From: Chitinophaga sp. GbtcB8
GTDB taxonomy: Bacteria > Bacteroidota > Bacteroidia > Chitinophagales > Chitinophagaceae
Reading direction: 5' to 3'
DNA length: 64,000 nt
NCBI RefSeq assembly: GCF_019091455.1
Contig: NZ_JAGXJN010000001.1
Coordinates: 620,001 to 684,000, forward strand
Position 1 is the stretch's first letter. Each line of letters starts with the position of its first letter. Of this stretch, positions 18,605-27,734 are shown one piece after another. Under the pieces are notes generated by a model. It was not told the DNA's origin and ran no database searches. It worked only from the letters and a program-made list of their open reading frames with translations. The position numbers and the translations under genes are program-made.

Positions 18605-19850
18605 GCACCTTCACAATTGCTTCTGCTTTCAGCAAACATTCTTCCCACTCTTTTTCAGGATCGCTGTAAAAGGTAATGGCTGATCCGGTGGGAAAAGAAA
18701 GGTGGCGGGTAGCTGCATTGTAGAGGATACTGCGGATCACAACATTCAGATCCAGGTCGCCGGAGGGGGTGATATATCCTACAGCGCCGGAGAATAACCC
18801 GCGGCGGACAGGTTCATACTGGTCAATGAGCTGCATGACCTTTAGTTTGGGGGCGCCGGTCATAGATCCCATTGGGAAAGCATGCTGCAGCACTGTTGTA
18901 AAGGGCACGTTATTTTCGCGTATAGCCTTTACTGTAGAGATCATGTGGTGTACATGCGCAAAAGAGTAAATGCCAAACAGCTCCTCCACCTGCACACTGC
19001 CCGGCATAGCGGTATGCGCCAGGTCATTGCGCACCAGGTCTACTACCATTACATTTTCCGCGCGTTCCTTAGGGCTTTGAAATAATGTGCTGCGGGCCTG
19101 CTCATCCAAAGCTGCATTCTCCAAACGGCGGGTAGTGCCTTTAATGGGCTGGGAAATAATGTTGTTACCCTGCTGCTGTAAGAACCGTTCGGGGCTGGAG
19201 CATAACAGGTACTGATCCTTTACCCGGTAATAAGCGGCAAAGGGGGCGGGCGATAAACGGTTCAGCTGGTCAAACAACGTTAAGGGATGTACGCTGATGT
19301 CCGGTATAAAATTATCCCGGCAAAAATTCACTTCATAACAATCTCCGCGGTGTATATGATCCTGCAGGGCTTTTACTGTTTCCAGGTAAGCTGCCCGGTG
19401 CAGGCGGCTTTGGGGCTGCGGGGTAACTATAGCACGCTGTTGCGCCTCTATGTGCGCGGGCATTTGCAGGCAGGTGTTGTAAATTTCGCGGGCCTGTTGT
19501 TCTGTAAGATCTTCTCCTCCTATCTGCACCTGCTGTGTTTGTAACAGCATTACTACCCGGGGCCTGAAAAAATACAGATCCGGGAAAGCAATGCCGTTAT
19601 CACGGGCGGCGCTATACGGAATGGTAGTATGGGTGGTTTCCTGCTTCAGGTCATAGGCTAAGTGACCAAACAGCCAGTCCTGGCAGGTATCATGGAACTG
19701 CTGCAGTGCGGCAAGTGCGTTACCGGCGGGCAGCGCAATGTATTCTATAACTTCAGTTGCCAGCAGCGCTTCGTAGCGGTTATACGGTGAGGGGTAATCA
19801 TTGTTGTCCAAAAAACAACAAATGTTGAACCGGTTAGACCAATTCAACAT
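18594..19850 (-). CDS. pabB: Aminodeoxychorismate synthase component I-like protein (chorismate-binding)
   Basis: A 418-residue chorismate-binding enzyme for p-aminobenzoate (folate) synthesis. The catalytic domain shows PIKGTTRR (about 240-247), ERAENVMVVDLVRNDL, GSMTGAPKLKVM and FSGAVGYITPSGDLDLNVVIRS. Anthranilate synthase component I is the alternative, but the short N-terminal half and the absence of trp genes favour PabB. No amidotransferase partner (pabA) is in the window. The final residues KA and the stop codon come from a GCTTTAT-type heptamer arm. Confidence 0.88.
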   Translation of the reverse strand: MLNWSNRFNICCFLDNNDYPSPYNRYEALLATEVIEYIALPAGNALAALQQFHDTCQDWLFGHLAYDLKQETTHTTIPYSAARDNGIAFPDLYFFRPRVVMLLQTQQVQIGGEDLTEQQAREIYNTCLQMPAHIEAQQRAIVTPQPQSRLHRAAYLETVKALQDHIHRGDCYEVNFCRDNFIPDISVHPLTLFDQLNRLSPAPFAAYYRVKDQYLLCSSPERFLQQQGNNIISQPIKGTTRRLENAALDEQARSTLFQSPKERAENVMVVDLVRNDLAHTAMPGSVQVEELFGIYSFAHVHHMISTVKAIRENNVPFTTVLQHAFPMGSMTGAPKLKVMQLIDQYEPVRRGLFSGAVGYITPSGDLDLNVVIRSILYNAATRHLSFPTGSAITFYSDPEKEWEECLLKAEAIVKVLKA

Positions 19851-19922
19851 TTGCCGTTTAAAAACTTTATGATCAACTACTGGAAAATCGTGAAATATCC
19901 TGATAATGGTTTGTTTTAACGC

Positions 19923-20375
19923 TTAGAAATCGTCATCGTCATCATCAAAGCCACCCCTGTCGTTAAACAGGTCCATGTCTTTGAACTCATCATCAAAACC
20001 CAGATCATCGTCATCGTCGCCGGTTTTCTTACCCGGGCGGCCACGGCGTGCTTTAGGTTTAGGCATATCAAACTCCTCGAAGTCAGGATCATAATCTTCA
20101 TCCTGTTCTCCTTTTTCCCATGCATCATCATCGTCATCGGATGCGTCATCATCGTCATCTATATCGTCGTCGTCATCATCTTTACTTTTTTTGGAGGCCG
20201 GCTTATCTGATTTCTTTGCAGCAGCAGATTTTTTCGGAGTTTCCTCTTCATCATCTTCTTCGTCCTCGTCATCTACTTCTTTCTTAGGTTTGGCGGCAGC
20301 CTTAGGAGTCCCTTTGGTTGGCTTGGGAGAAGTAGGTTTCTTGTTCTCTTTTTCGTTATCAGATTTCGATTTCAT
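19923..20375 (-). CDS. Extremely acidic low-complexity protein with AT-hook-like motif
   Basis: A 150-residue protein that starts Lys/Pro-rich (KPTSPKPTKGTPKAAAKPKK) and becomes dominated by Asp/Glu runs, including several stretches of five or six Asp. Near residue 108-118 it has KARRGRPGKK, whose GRP core flanked by Arg/Lys resembles an AT-hook. No fold is recognisable and the protein is probably disordered. It lies downstream of purA in the same direction with a 94-base A-rich leader (minus strand), typical of Shine-Dalgarno-free translation. A DNA- or histone-like-partner role is speculation. Confidence 0.75.
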   Translation of the reverse strand: MKSKSDNEKENKKPTSPKPTKGTPKAAAKPKKEVDDEDEEDDEEETPKKSAAAKKSDKPASKKSKDDDDDDIDDDDDASDDDDDAWEKGEQDEDYDPDFEEFDMPKPKARRGRPGKKTGDDDDDLGFDDEFKDMDLFNDRGGFDDDDDDF

Positions 20376-20469
20376 AATAGGTTCACTTATTTCTTTAGCG
20401 TAAAGTTTTAACAGTTTTTTTTATTCGCCAAATTTTTTTTCTTCTCTTTTTTTTGTACTTTTTTAGGTT

Positions 20470-21747
20470 TTATTGTTCCAGTATCTGATCCCGTCCAGGC
20501 CCGTTGGAAACGTATTTCACAGGTACCTTCAGGTAAGCCTCCACTTCCTTAACAAATGCTTTCATTTCCGCCGGTAACTCGTTGTAAAACTTACTGTTGG
20601 CAGCTGCTTCATCACTCCAGCCAGCGTACTTTTCCCATACCGGTTTAACATCCAGACTGGTTAACTGAAACGGCATTTCCCTTGTTTTAGTACCATTTAC
20701 TTCATAAGCGGTACAAGCGTACACTTCATCAAATGCATCCAGCACATCACTTTTGGTCATTACCAGCTGGGTTACACCACTTAACATACAGGTATAATCC
20801 AGGGCTACCAGGTCTATCCATCCGCAACGGCGGGGGCGGCCGGTGGTAGCGCCAAATTCGCGGCCTATTTCGCGCAGCTTTTCGCCGGTGGCATCATGCA
20901 GCTCCGTTGGGAACGGACCACCACCTACGCGGGTGCAATAGGCCTTTGTAACGCCTATTACTTCCTGGATCCATTTGGGTGCTATACCCAAACCGGTACA
21001 TACGCCGGCAGAAATGGTGTTAGAGGATGTTACGAACGGGTAGGTTCCAAAATCCACATCCAGCATACTGCCCTGCGCGCCTTCTGCCAGCACTTTTTTA
21101 CCGGCTTTCAGCTTCTCATTCAGGAAATATTCCCCGTTTACAATATTCATTTTCTTCAGCAGCTCAACTGCGGCAAAAAAGTCTTTTTCCCAGTTAATGA
21201 TGTCCTGGCTGATATCTTCCTGGGTATCGTAGCCGGCCAGCAGGTGCAGGTGCTTCTGCTTCAGCTTTTCGTACTTCTCTTTAAAGTCAGGCAGCATCAC
21301 ATCACCCACGCGCAGCCCGTTACGGCCGGTCTTATCCATGTAAGCCGGGCCTATGCCTTTAAGCGTAGAACCGATCTTTTCACTGCCTTTAGCTATTTCA
21401 GATGCTTTATCCAGCGCCCGGTGTGTGGGTACGATGAGGTGCGTTCTTTCTGCAATAAATAAGTTCTCCTGCAGGTTTACGCCTAATGCGGTTACCTTTT
21501 CACATTCCATGCGGAAGGTTACGGGGTCCAGCACTACGCCATTACCAATGAGGTTCACGGTGTTTTTGTGAAACACCCCGGAAGGGATGGTGTGCAGCAC
21601 CACCTTCTGATCATTAATATATAAAGTATGACCAGCGTTTGGCCCACCCTGAAAGCGGGCTATCACGTCATATTTACCTGCAAAATAGTCCACAATCTTC
21701 CCCTTGCCTTCATCTCCCCATTGCAGGCCTAACAAAACATCTACCAT
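20470..21747 (-). CDS. purA: Adenylosuccinate synthase
   Basis: A 425-residue GTP-dependent enzyme joining IMP and aspartate in AMP synthesis. The N-terminal GLQWGDEGKGKIVD carries the catalytic Asp and P-loop, followed by GGPNAGHT, STLKGIGPAYMDK, AEGAQGSMLDVDFGTYPFVTS (read in two pieces) and the C-terminal GRPRRCGW and SNGPGRDQ motifs. Length is typical. It precedes the acidic-protein gene in the same orientation. purQ in the window is unlinked. Confidence 0.97.
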   Translation of the reverse strand: MVDVLLGLQWGDEGKGKIVDYFAGKYDVIARFQGGPNAGHTLYINDQKVVLHTIPSGVFHKNTVNLIGNGVVLDPVTFRMECEKVTALGVNLQENLFIAERTHLIVPTHRALDKASEIAKGSEKIGSTLKGIGPAYMDKTGRNGLRVGDVMLPDFKEKYEKLKQKHLHLLAGYDTQEDISQDIINWEKDFFAAVELLKKMNIVNGEYFLNEKLKAGKKVLAEGAQGSMLDVDFGTYPFVTSSNTISAGVCTGLGIAPKWIQEVIGVTKAYCTRVGGGPFPTELHDATGEKLREIGREFGATTGRPRRCGWIDLVALDYTCMLSGVTQLVMTKSDVLDAFDEVYACTAYEVNGTKTREMPFQLTSLDVKPVWEKYAGWSDEAAANSKFYNELPAEMKAFVKEVEAYLKVPVKYVSNGPGRDQILEQ

Positions 21748-21820
21748 AATTTGTGTAAGTTTAGAAAAGAAGTGGCAAAATTAAGGCGAAATATGAAGAT
21801 TTAGAGAATTTTCTGTTGGA

Positions 21821-21963
21821 GTCCATGGTCCATAGCCGATAGTCCATAGCCTTCATCAATCAGATACCTGCTGCGTGGCATGCAACTAATTTGTATAACA
21901 TCCTTAAATGCACATTTTCCCTGCGGTATATGCCATGGACCATCGGCTATGGACCATGGACTA
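21821..21963. repeat. Degenerate heptamer repeat element, GTCCATR type, inverted arms
   Basis: The left arm (21821-21848) has four exact 7-base units (GTCCATG, GTCCATA, GCCGATA, GTCCATA). The right arm (21929-21963) has five inverted units (TATGCCA, TGGACCA, TCGGCTA, TGGACCA, TGGACTA). The core is 80 bases. It lies between the spoT stop codon and the purA start on the minus strand. Confidence 0.92.
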
Positions 21964-21970
21964 CAACTAA

Positions 21971-24226
21971 CTACTGCTCCTCCTCCAGCCGGTTCACAGA
22001 CTGAATGCCATCCAGGCGTTTCAGGCGGTCTACCAGCTCATCCAGCTCCTCTTTATCGTGTACATATACTTTGATCAGCCCTTCAAACAACCCTTCCCGT
22101 GATTCAATGGTAAGGGCGGAAATATTCACTTTCAGCTCACCGGATATAATGTTGGTGATCTTGTGGATCACGCCTACATCATCCATCCCAATGATCCGTA
22201 CGCCGGTCAGGAAGGATATTTCACGGTTCTTCACCCACTTGGTCTTTACCACGCGGTGGCCGTAGTTGGCCAGCAATTGCGCGGCATTAGGGCAGTTGGT
22301 GCGGTGTATCTTCAGTCCTTCGCTGGCGGTTATAAAGCCAAATACATCATCGCCGGGTATAGGGCGGCAGCAATTGGCCAGCTTATAGGCTATCTTGTCA
22401 GAACTTTCCCCGAAGATGATCAGCTCTGCATCTTTCTTGGAAGGCGCCTGATGTTTCAGGTGTTCTTCCGGCTGGTGCTGGTGCTCCGGTTGTTTTACCG
22501 GCTTAGGCGGCTCCAGCTTATCCCCCAGTACGGTGAACTGTTTCAGCTCCTTCAGATCAATGTTCCTGATGGCGATCTGGTAGTACAGGTCCAGCGGGGA
22601 AGGCTGTTTATAAAACTGCACCAGCTCATTGATGTTATGCTGGCTGGCGGATATTTTCTGGTGGTCCAGCTTACGTTCCAGCTGTGCTTTACCATCCATG
22701 GCTATCTGCCGCTTTTCCTCCTTCAGCGCATCTTTGATCTTGGACTTGGCTTTGGCGGTGAGCACAAAGTTCAGCCAGTCTTCTGATGGTTTTTGTTTGT
22801 TGGAGGTAATGATCTCCACCTGGTCCCCGCTGCGCAGCTTATGGCTCAGGGGCACCAGCTTATAGTTCACCTTGGCGCCTATACACTTGTTGCCAATGGC
22901 GCTGTGTATGGCATAGGCAAAGTCCAGGGAGGTGGAGCCTACGGGCAAGATCTTCAGATCGCCCTTGGGCGTGTATACATAGATCTCTTCGGTGAACAGG
23001 TTGCTCTTAAAATCGGCCAGGAAGTCCAGTGTATTGGAATCCGGGTTGTTGAGTATTTCCCGGATCTGGGTAAACCACTGATCAAATTTAGATTCCTGGC
23101 TGGCGGGGCTCTGGTTGCCTTCCTTATAACGCCAGTGTGCTGCCAGGCCTTTTTCCGCATAATCGTTCATGCGTTTGGAGCGGATCTGCACCTCCACCCA
23201 TTTACCCTGGGGGCCCATTACCGTTACATGCAGCGCCTCATATCCATTGGATTTGGGGTTGCTAAGCCAGTCGCGGGTACGTTCCGGGCTGGGGTGGTAA
23301 AAATCTGTGATAATGGAATATACCTTCCAGCAATCCGCCTTTTCCTTTTCCAGGGCGGAGTTCATGATAATGCGGATGGCAAACAGGTCATATACTTCTT
23401 CAAAGACTACGCCTTTGGTTTTGATCTTATTGTAAATGGAGTGAATGGATTTAGGGCGCCCATAGATCTCAAAGTCAAACCCCTCTTCCTGCAGCACTTC
23501 CTTAATAGGCTTAATAAACTCGTTGATATACCGGGTGCGTTCCCGCTTGGTTTCCTTCAGCTTTTTGGCAATGTCGCGGTAGGTTTGCTGTTCCGTATAT
23601 TTCATGGCCAGGTCCTCCATCTCCGACTTGATGTTATACAAGCCAAGGCGGTGGGCCAATGGGGCGTAAATGAATACGGTTTCAGAAGCTATTTTCAGCT
23701 GTTTTTCCCGGCTCATGCTGTCCAGGGTACGCATGTTATGCATACGGTCTGCCAGCTTGATCAGGATCACGCGGGGATCATCTGCCAGGGTAAGCAGGAT
23801 CTTCTTGAAATTTTCTGCCTGGGCGGTGCTGGTGCTGGAATCTATAACGGTAGATATTTTGGTTAGCCCGTCTACAATATGAGCGATCTCGGTGCCGAAC
23901 TCGCGTTCCACATCTTCCAGGGTTACTTCAGTATCTTCTACAGTATCATGTAATAATGCGCATATAGCCGAACGTACGCCCAGACCTATTTCTTCCACGC
24001 ATATCTGGGCTACTGCCAGCGGGTGCAGGATGTAGGGTTCCCCGGATTTACGCCGCATATCCTTGTGTGCATCTGCCGCCATTTCAAAGGCGGTACGCAC
24101 CAGCTCCCGGTCGCCTTTCTTCAACCTGGGTTTCAAAGCCCTCAATAATGCGCGGTAATGGCGGACGATCTCCTTTTTCTCCTGTTCCTCGTCTAAATTA
24201 TATTTTTGTACTGCCACTGTTTCCAT
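21971..24226 (-). CDS. Bifunctional (p)ppGpp synthetase/hydrolase (RelA/SpoT)
   Basis: A 751-residue stringent-response enzyme. Order: HD hydrolase domain with HDTVEDT (about residues 75-81), synthetase domain with SNPKSNGYEALHVTVMGPQG (about 320-340), TGS domain (EEIYVYTPKGDLKILPVGS, about 405-425), a zinc-finger-like/CC region (NCCRPIPGDDVFGF) and a C-terminal ACT domain (FLTGVRIIGMDDVGVIHKIT). HD residues are intact, so hydrolase activity is expected. I chose METVAVQKYN as start (ATG 24224-24226); the frame runs nine codons further without homology. Confidence 0.95.
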   Translation of the reverse strand: METVAVQKYNLDEEQEKKEIVRHYRALLRALKPRLKKGDRELVRTAFEMAADAHKDMRRKSGEPYILHPLAVAQICVEEIGLGVRSAICALLHDTVEDTEVTLEDVEREFGTEIAHIVDGLTKISTVIDSSTSTAQAENFKKILLTLADDPRVILIKLADRMHNMRTLDSMSREKQLKIASETVFIYAPLAHRLGLYNIKSEMEDLAMKYTEQQTYRDIAKKLKETKRERTRYINEFIKPIKEVLQEEGFDFEIYGRPKSIHSIYNKIKTKGVVFEEVYDLFAIRIIMNSALEKEKADCWKVYSIITDFYHPSPERTRDWLSNPKSNGYEALHVTVMGPQGKWVEVQIRSKRMNDYAEKGLAAHWRYKEGNQSPASQESKFDQWFTQIREILNNPDSNTLDFLADFKSNLFTEEIYVYTPKGDLKILPVGSTSLDFAYAIHSAIGNKCIGAKVNYKLVPLSHKLRSGDQVEIITSNKQKPSEDWLNFVLTAKAKSKIKDALKEEKRQIAMDGKAQLERKLDHQKISASQHNINELVQFYKQPSPLDLYYQIAIRNIDLKELKQFTVLGDKLEPPKPVKQPEHQHQPEEHLKHQAPSKKDAELIIFGESSDKIAYKLANCCRPIPGDDVFGFITASEGLKIHRTNCPNAAQLLANYGHRVVKTKWVKNREISFLTGVRIIGMDDVGVIHKITNIISGELKVNISALTIESREGLFEGLIKVYVHDKEELDELVDRLKRLDGIQSVNRLEEEQ

Positions 24227-24280
24227 CTGCACTAAAGTTACGATTTTATGCAATACGATTACCCGCCGCCTGCGGCGGCT

Positions 24281-24384
24281 TTAATTAATAATTAAGAATG
24301 AATAATTAATAATAGTGGTCACCGGCATTTCAATGTAAAGCCAGCCTCCATGATCATTAATCCTTCATTATTCATTATTAGTTA
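24281..24384. repeat. Degenerate heptamer repeat element, AT-rich type, inverted arms
   Basis: The left arm (24281-24315) has five units near ATAATTA (one AGAATGA). The right arm (24364-24384) has TTCATTA, TTCATTA, TTAGTTA. Its core shares CACCGGCATTTCA and CAGCCTCC with the cores at 1385-1430 and 2920-2940 in the reverse sense. The right arm supplies the last codons (TNNE) and stop of the RNA-ligase-like gene. A GCCGCC/GGCGGC hairpin sits just outside at about 24264-24280. Confidence 0.9.
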
Positions 24385-25120
24385 CAGGCTGTCCCAGCTT
24401 GCACTTCTGCAGTACTTCCCAGGAGGAGCCGTTATGGCGCATAAAATAAAGGTTATTGACCTTAAAGGAGATGTTGAACGGGCGGTGCTCATATTCCGGC
24501 CAGGCTGCTTCCAGCTGGGGTTCTGTAAGATCGTTAAAGGCTACGGTAACATGTGGTTTAAAGGTGTCGCGGGCCAGCATCCTGCTAAAACCAAACTCCC
24601 GGCGCAGAAAAGTTACCAGCTCTTTATGGATGTTCATAATAGCCGGCTCCTGTGCTACTTTTATGTACAGGATGCGCTGCGCTTTGAACAAAGAGGTGCC
24701 AAAACCATTTAAGGTAACTTCAAAGGGTTGGGCATTGGCGGCAAATTCCGCTAAACCGGCGGTGAGTGTTTTTTCCAGGAAGGGATCGGCAGTAAAAGGC
24801 ACCTGCAGGGTAATATGTGGCAATACCTTCAGGGCAAAACGCGCCCCGTAATGTTCCGCAAATTCCTGCTTCAGGCGAATGATCTCTTTGCCTGCTTCTG
24901 CGGTGGGCAAAAGGGCTATGAAATAGATCTTTTTCTCCTGCCTGGGCGGTTGATTGAATCGTCTTTTGGGTGCAGGCCGGTTGTTGCCCTGGTTAAACCG
25001 GTTGTTGCCCCGGTTATAACTATTTCCATGGTCCCTGTTGCCACCATAACCACCTGGTGAAGATGGGCGGTTTTGTCCCACCCGTGGACGGTGGGGTTGT
25101 TCTCGTCTTTCAAAGTTCAT
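24368..25120 (-). CDS. 2H phosphoesterase (2'-5' RNA ligase-like) with disordered RGN-rich N-terminus
   Basis: A 250-residue protein. The C-terminal 185 residues form a 2H phosphoesterase domain with both His motifs, HITLQVPF and HVTVAFNDL, as in LigT/ThpR enzymes that act on 2'-5' RNA bonds or cyclic phosphates. The first 65 residues are very rich in Arg, Gly, Asn, Pro and Gln (RGNNRFNQGNNRPAPKRR), like eukaryotic RGG/RGN RNA-binding tails. The start ATG is at 25118-25120; a further-upstream frame start is unsupported. The response-regulator gene lies 47 bases upstream. Confidence 0.88.
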   Translation of the reverse strand: MNFERREQPHRPRVGQNRPSSPGGYGGNRDHGNSYNRGNNRFNQGNNRPAPKRRFNQPPRQEKKIYFIALLPTAEAGKEIIRLKQEFAEHYGARFALKVLPHITLQVPFTADPFLEKTLTAGLAEFAANAQPFEVTLNGFGTSLFKAQRILYIKVAQEPAIMNIHKELVTFLRREFGFSRMLARDTFKPHVTVAFNDLTEPQLEAAWPEYEHRPFNISFKVNNLYFMRHNGSSWEVLQKCKLGQPVTNNE

Positions 25121-25167
25121 GACAAAAAATATTGGGTTTAACACCTGTATGTTAAGTGTATAGGTAT

Positions 25168-25908
25168 TTAGTGCTCTTTATGATCTTCCTGTTGTCCCTG
25201 ATGATTTTCCTGCTCGGGGAGATTTAAACGAAATCCCACATTGTGCAATGTTTCCAGCTGTATTTGCGGATCGGCCCGGAAATGTTTCCGCATGCGGGTA
25301 ATAAAAACGTCCATGCTGCGGCCACTGAAAAAGCCCTCTTTGCCCCAAACGTTCAGCAGGATCTCTTCCCGCCTCAGGATCTGGTTAGCGTTTTCTTTAA
25401 AATAACGGATCAGGGCTACTTCCCGCGGGGTAATTACGCCTATGCGCACGCCATTTTCATCTCTTACCTGCAGGCTTTCCGAGTTAAAAGTTAGTTTGCC
25501 TAAAGTAAATTCATTTTGTTCATTATGGGGCCGGGGTAAGGTCCTTTTTAAAAACACTTTGATCCTTGCCACCAGCTCATCGATGCTGAATGGTTTGGTA
25601 ATATAATCATCACCGCCCAGGCGGAAACCTTCCAGGCGGTCTTCGTCCAGCTTGCGGGAGGTAATAAAAAGAATAGGGATCAGCCCGTTTTTTTTCCTTA
25701 TTTCCTGTGCCAGGGTAAACCCATCTTCCTTCGCCATGATCACATCCAGCAGGATCAGGTCAAAGTCCTCTTTCTGAAATTTCTTCCAGGCTATTTCGCC
25801 ATCAAAACAAAGTACTACGTCAAACCCCTTTGATTCAAGATGCTTTTTGACGACGCCACCAAACTGGTAGTCATCATCAACCAGCAATATTTTTGCGATA
25901 CGATTCAT
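25168..25908 (-). CDS. OmpR-family response regulator (RprY-like)
   Basis: A 246-residue two-component regulator. The receiver domain (residues about 5-120) has the acidic pair DDD, phosphoacceptor Asp in LILLDVIMAKEDG, Ser/Thr in FITSR and Lys in YITKPFS. The C-terminal winged-helix DNA-binding domain ends in LHNVGFRLNLPEQ, followed by a His/Gln/Glu tail. No kinase is adjacent; the classical sensor kinase at 39289-40653 is the only unpaired orthodox kinase in the window and resembles RprX, so they may be partners at a distance. Confidence 0.92.
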   Translation of the reverse strand: MNRIAKILLVDDDYQFGGVVKKHLESKGFDVVLCFDGEIAWKKFQKEDFDLILLDVIMAKEDGFTLAQEIRKKNGLIPILFITSRKLDEDRLEGFRLGGDDYITKPFSIDELVARIKVFLKRTLPRPHNEQNEFTLGKLTFNSESLQVRDENGVRIGVITPREVALIRYFKENANQILRREEILLNVWGKEGFFSGRSMDVFITRMRKHFRADPQIQLETLHNVGFRLNLPEQENHQGQQEDHKEH

Positions 25909-26157
25909 CTTTAAATTAACAATGGGGATATGGTTAAAGCTTTATGGTATGTATGGTAATAAGGTTCTTCGCTTTCACTATGCAGGGGATAGTAACACCT
26001 GCAATATTGTTAATTTATTGTTGCCATCGCGTTAATAATTCGTTATTCCAAGTAATTTTTTAACAACCATTAAAATCGAATTAACTAATTGAAATGCGCT
26101 TTTACAATAATTATATTATCATATCATGCGCATTCCAATCATTAGGTTTCCTAACTA

Positions 26158-27591
26158 TTAAGATACATGGTCTATACGGATGGCTACTGCATGCTGCCAG
26201 GGTTTGCCCTGTACTGCGGCGGGTAAGCTGATCTCTACCACCTCTCCTGTTTTTTTCCAGCTTAGTTTTTCTTTAGCGCCCAGCATTACCATCTTAGCTC
26301 CTTTGGCGGGTGTAAGGCCTTTAAAGGAAATGGTGGCCGGCAGCTTCTCGTTCTCACCCAACAGGTATATTGCATATACACTGCCATCTTTTTTAGTGGT
26401 AAAACATACCTTCCCGTCTTTATAAGGCGCTATTGCCCGGGTGCCATAGATAGCATCTCCATTCACCTGCATCCACAAGCCTATATTATGCATAGTGGTA
26501 TAGGCGGCATCATGTAATTCCCCATCCGGACCGGGGCCAACATTCAACAGATAGTTGCCGCCTTTGGCCACAATGTCTACAAGATTGTGGATAATAGTGT
26601 TTACGGATTTGTAATGATCATCCGGCACATAAGACCAGGAGCCGGCCATCGTCATACAGGTTTCCCAGGGATAACTCAGCGGCTTTTCCGGGATCTGCTG
26701 CTCCGGCGTACGGTAATTCTCATAAGGCCCGTGCACACTGCGGTCTACTACTATAAGGCCCGGCTGGTGCTGCCGCGCCATTTTGGCAATACCCTCCATA
26801 TCTATATCCTGGTTCTGCGGAGGTGTTTTAAGCCAGGAAAGTGACTCCGCGGTTTGTGTTTTCCGGGGACGTACCCAGCCCCCGTCCAGCCAAAGGATAT
26901 CCAGCTTGCCATACCCGGTCATCAGCTCCTCTATCTGGTCGTAAGTATATTTCTTGAACTTGTTCCAGCGCTCGGGATATTTGGTAATATCATAGTTCAC
27001 GTTACGGTCCTTAGGCGGGAAGTAAGACCACCAATAATATTCCGTATGCCAGTCGGGTTTAGAGAAATAAGCCCCGGCATGAATGCCCTGCGCACGGAAT
27101 GCCTCAAACACCTCTTTGGCTATATTGGAACGGGGATCTTTACTAAAGGCGCATTGGGGGCCGGTTACGCGGTAGTCTGTTTGTTTGGTATCAAACATAC
27201 AGAAACCGTCGTGGTGTTTGGTGGTGAACACCAGGTACTTCATGCCTGCATCTTTAGCTGCTTTGGCCCATTTGGAGGGGTCAAACTTCACCGGGTTAAA
27301 GGTATTGCCCAGCTCCTGGTATTTTTTCAGGTACTCAAAGTAAGGAATGCCATATGGTTTGCGCTGGGTAAAACCTTCATCTTCCGGGCAAATGCTCCAG
27401 GATTCTACTACCCCCCATTGAGAGTAAGGCCCCCAGTGCATGAGCAGGCCAAATTTCCAGTCCTGCCATTCATCCAGCTTTTGCAGTACGGCCGGATCTG
27501 TTTCAGGTACATAGGGCGGCTCCACATGCTCCTGGGCCTGTGCGGTGAACAGCGCCAACAGGGCAGCTGCCGTGATCCATAACTTGCGCAT
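26158..27591 (-). CDS. Secreted alpha-L-fucosidase (GH29)
   Basis: A 477-residue exported glycoside hydrolase. After the signal peptide (MRKLWITAAALLALFTAQAQ) comes a (beta/alpha)8 barrel with WKFGLLMHWGPYSQWG, FTTKHHDGFCMF, and the GH29 nucleophile Asp in ILWLDGGW (about residue 245). A C-terminal beta-sandwich of about 85 residues follows (GDAIYGTRAIAPY onward). I chose ATG 27589-27591 because it begins the signal peptide. It stands alone, with no SusC/SusD or sulfatase beside it, so the natural substrate cannot be read from context. Confidence 0.93.
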   Translation of the reverse strand: MRKLWITAAALLALFTAQAQEHVEPPYVPETDPAVLQKLDEWQDWKFGLLMHWGPYSQWGVVESWSICPEDEGFTQRKPYGIPYFEYLKKYQELGNTFNPVKFDPSKWAKAAKDAGMKYLVFTTKHHDGFCMFDTKQTDYRVTGPQCAFSKDPRSNIAKEVFEAFRAQGIHAGAYFSKPDWHTEYYWWSYFPPKDRNVNYDITKYPERWNKFKKYTYDQIEELMTGYGKLDILWLDGGWVRPRKTQTAESLSWLKTPPQNQDIDMEGIAKMARQHQPGLIVVDRSVHGPYENYRTPEQQIPEKPLSYPWETCMTMAGSWSYVPDDHYKSVNTIIHNLVDIVAKGGNYLLNVGPGPDGELHDAAYTTMHNIGLWMQVNGDAIYGTRAIAPYKDGKVCFTTKKDGSVYAIYLLGENEKLPATISFKGLTPAKGAKMVMLGAKEKLSWKKTGEVVEISLPAAVQGKPWQHAVAIRIDHVS

Positions 27592-27722
27592 GATAATATT
27601 TGTAGTGTGAGTGATAGGTATATGATTTGGGGAACAAAATAACAAATATTAGCACTATTCCCTTACAGTTCTTTACCTGTTTTGTGTAGCATATTACCTC
27701 CGGATATACGGCGGGCAGCCTG

Positions 27723-27730
27723 TATCTTTG
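27723..27730 (+). promoter_or_regulatory. -7 promoter element abutting start codon (TATCTTTG)
   Basis: TATCTTTG fits TAnnTTTG exactly and ends four bases before the ATG of the DUF6728-like gene, implying a leaderless or nearly leaderless transcript. Confidence 0.6.
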
Positions 27731-27734
27731 TGGT

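Noticed and set aside
18457-18648. 63-codon minus-strand frame overlapping the pabB 3' end
   Set aside because: It is largely made of the heptamer element and pabB antisense-frame sequence; no recognisable protein.
22793-23866. 357-codon plus-strand frame
   Set aside because: Entirely antisense to the RelA/SpoT gene, whose domains are clear; composition is that of a shadow frame.
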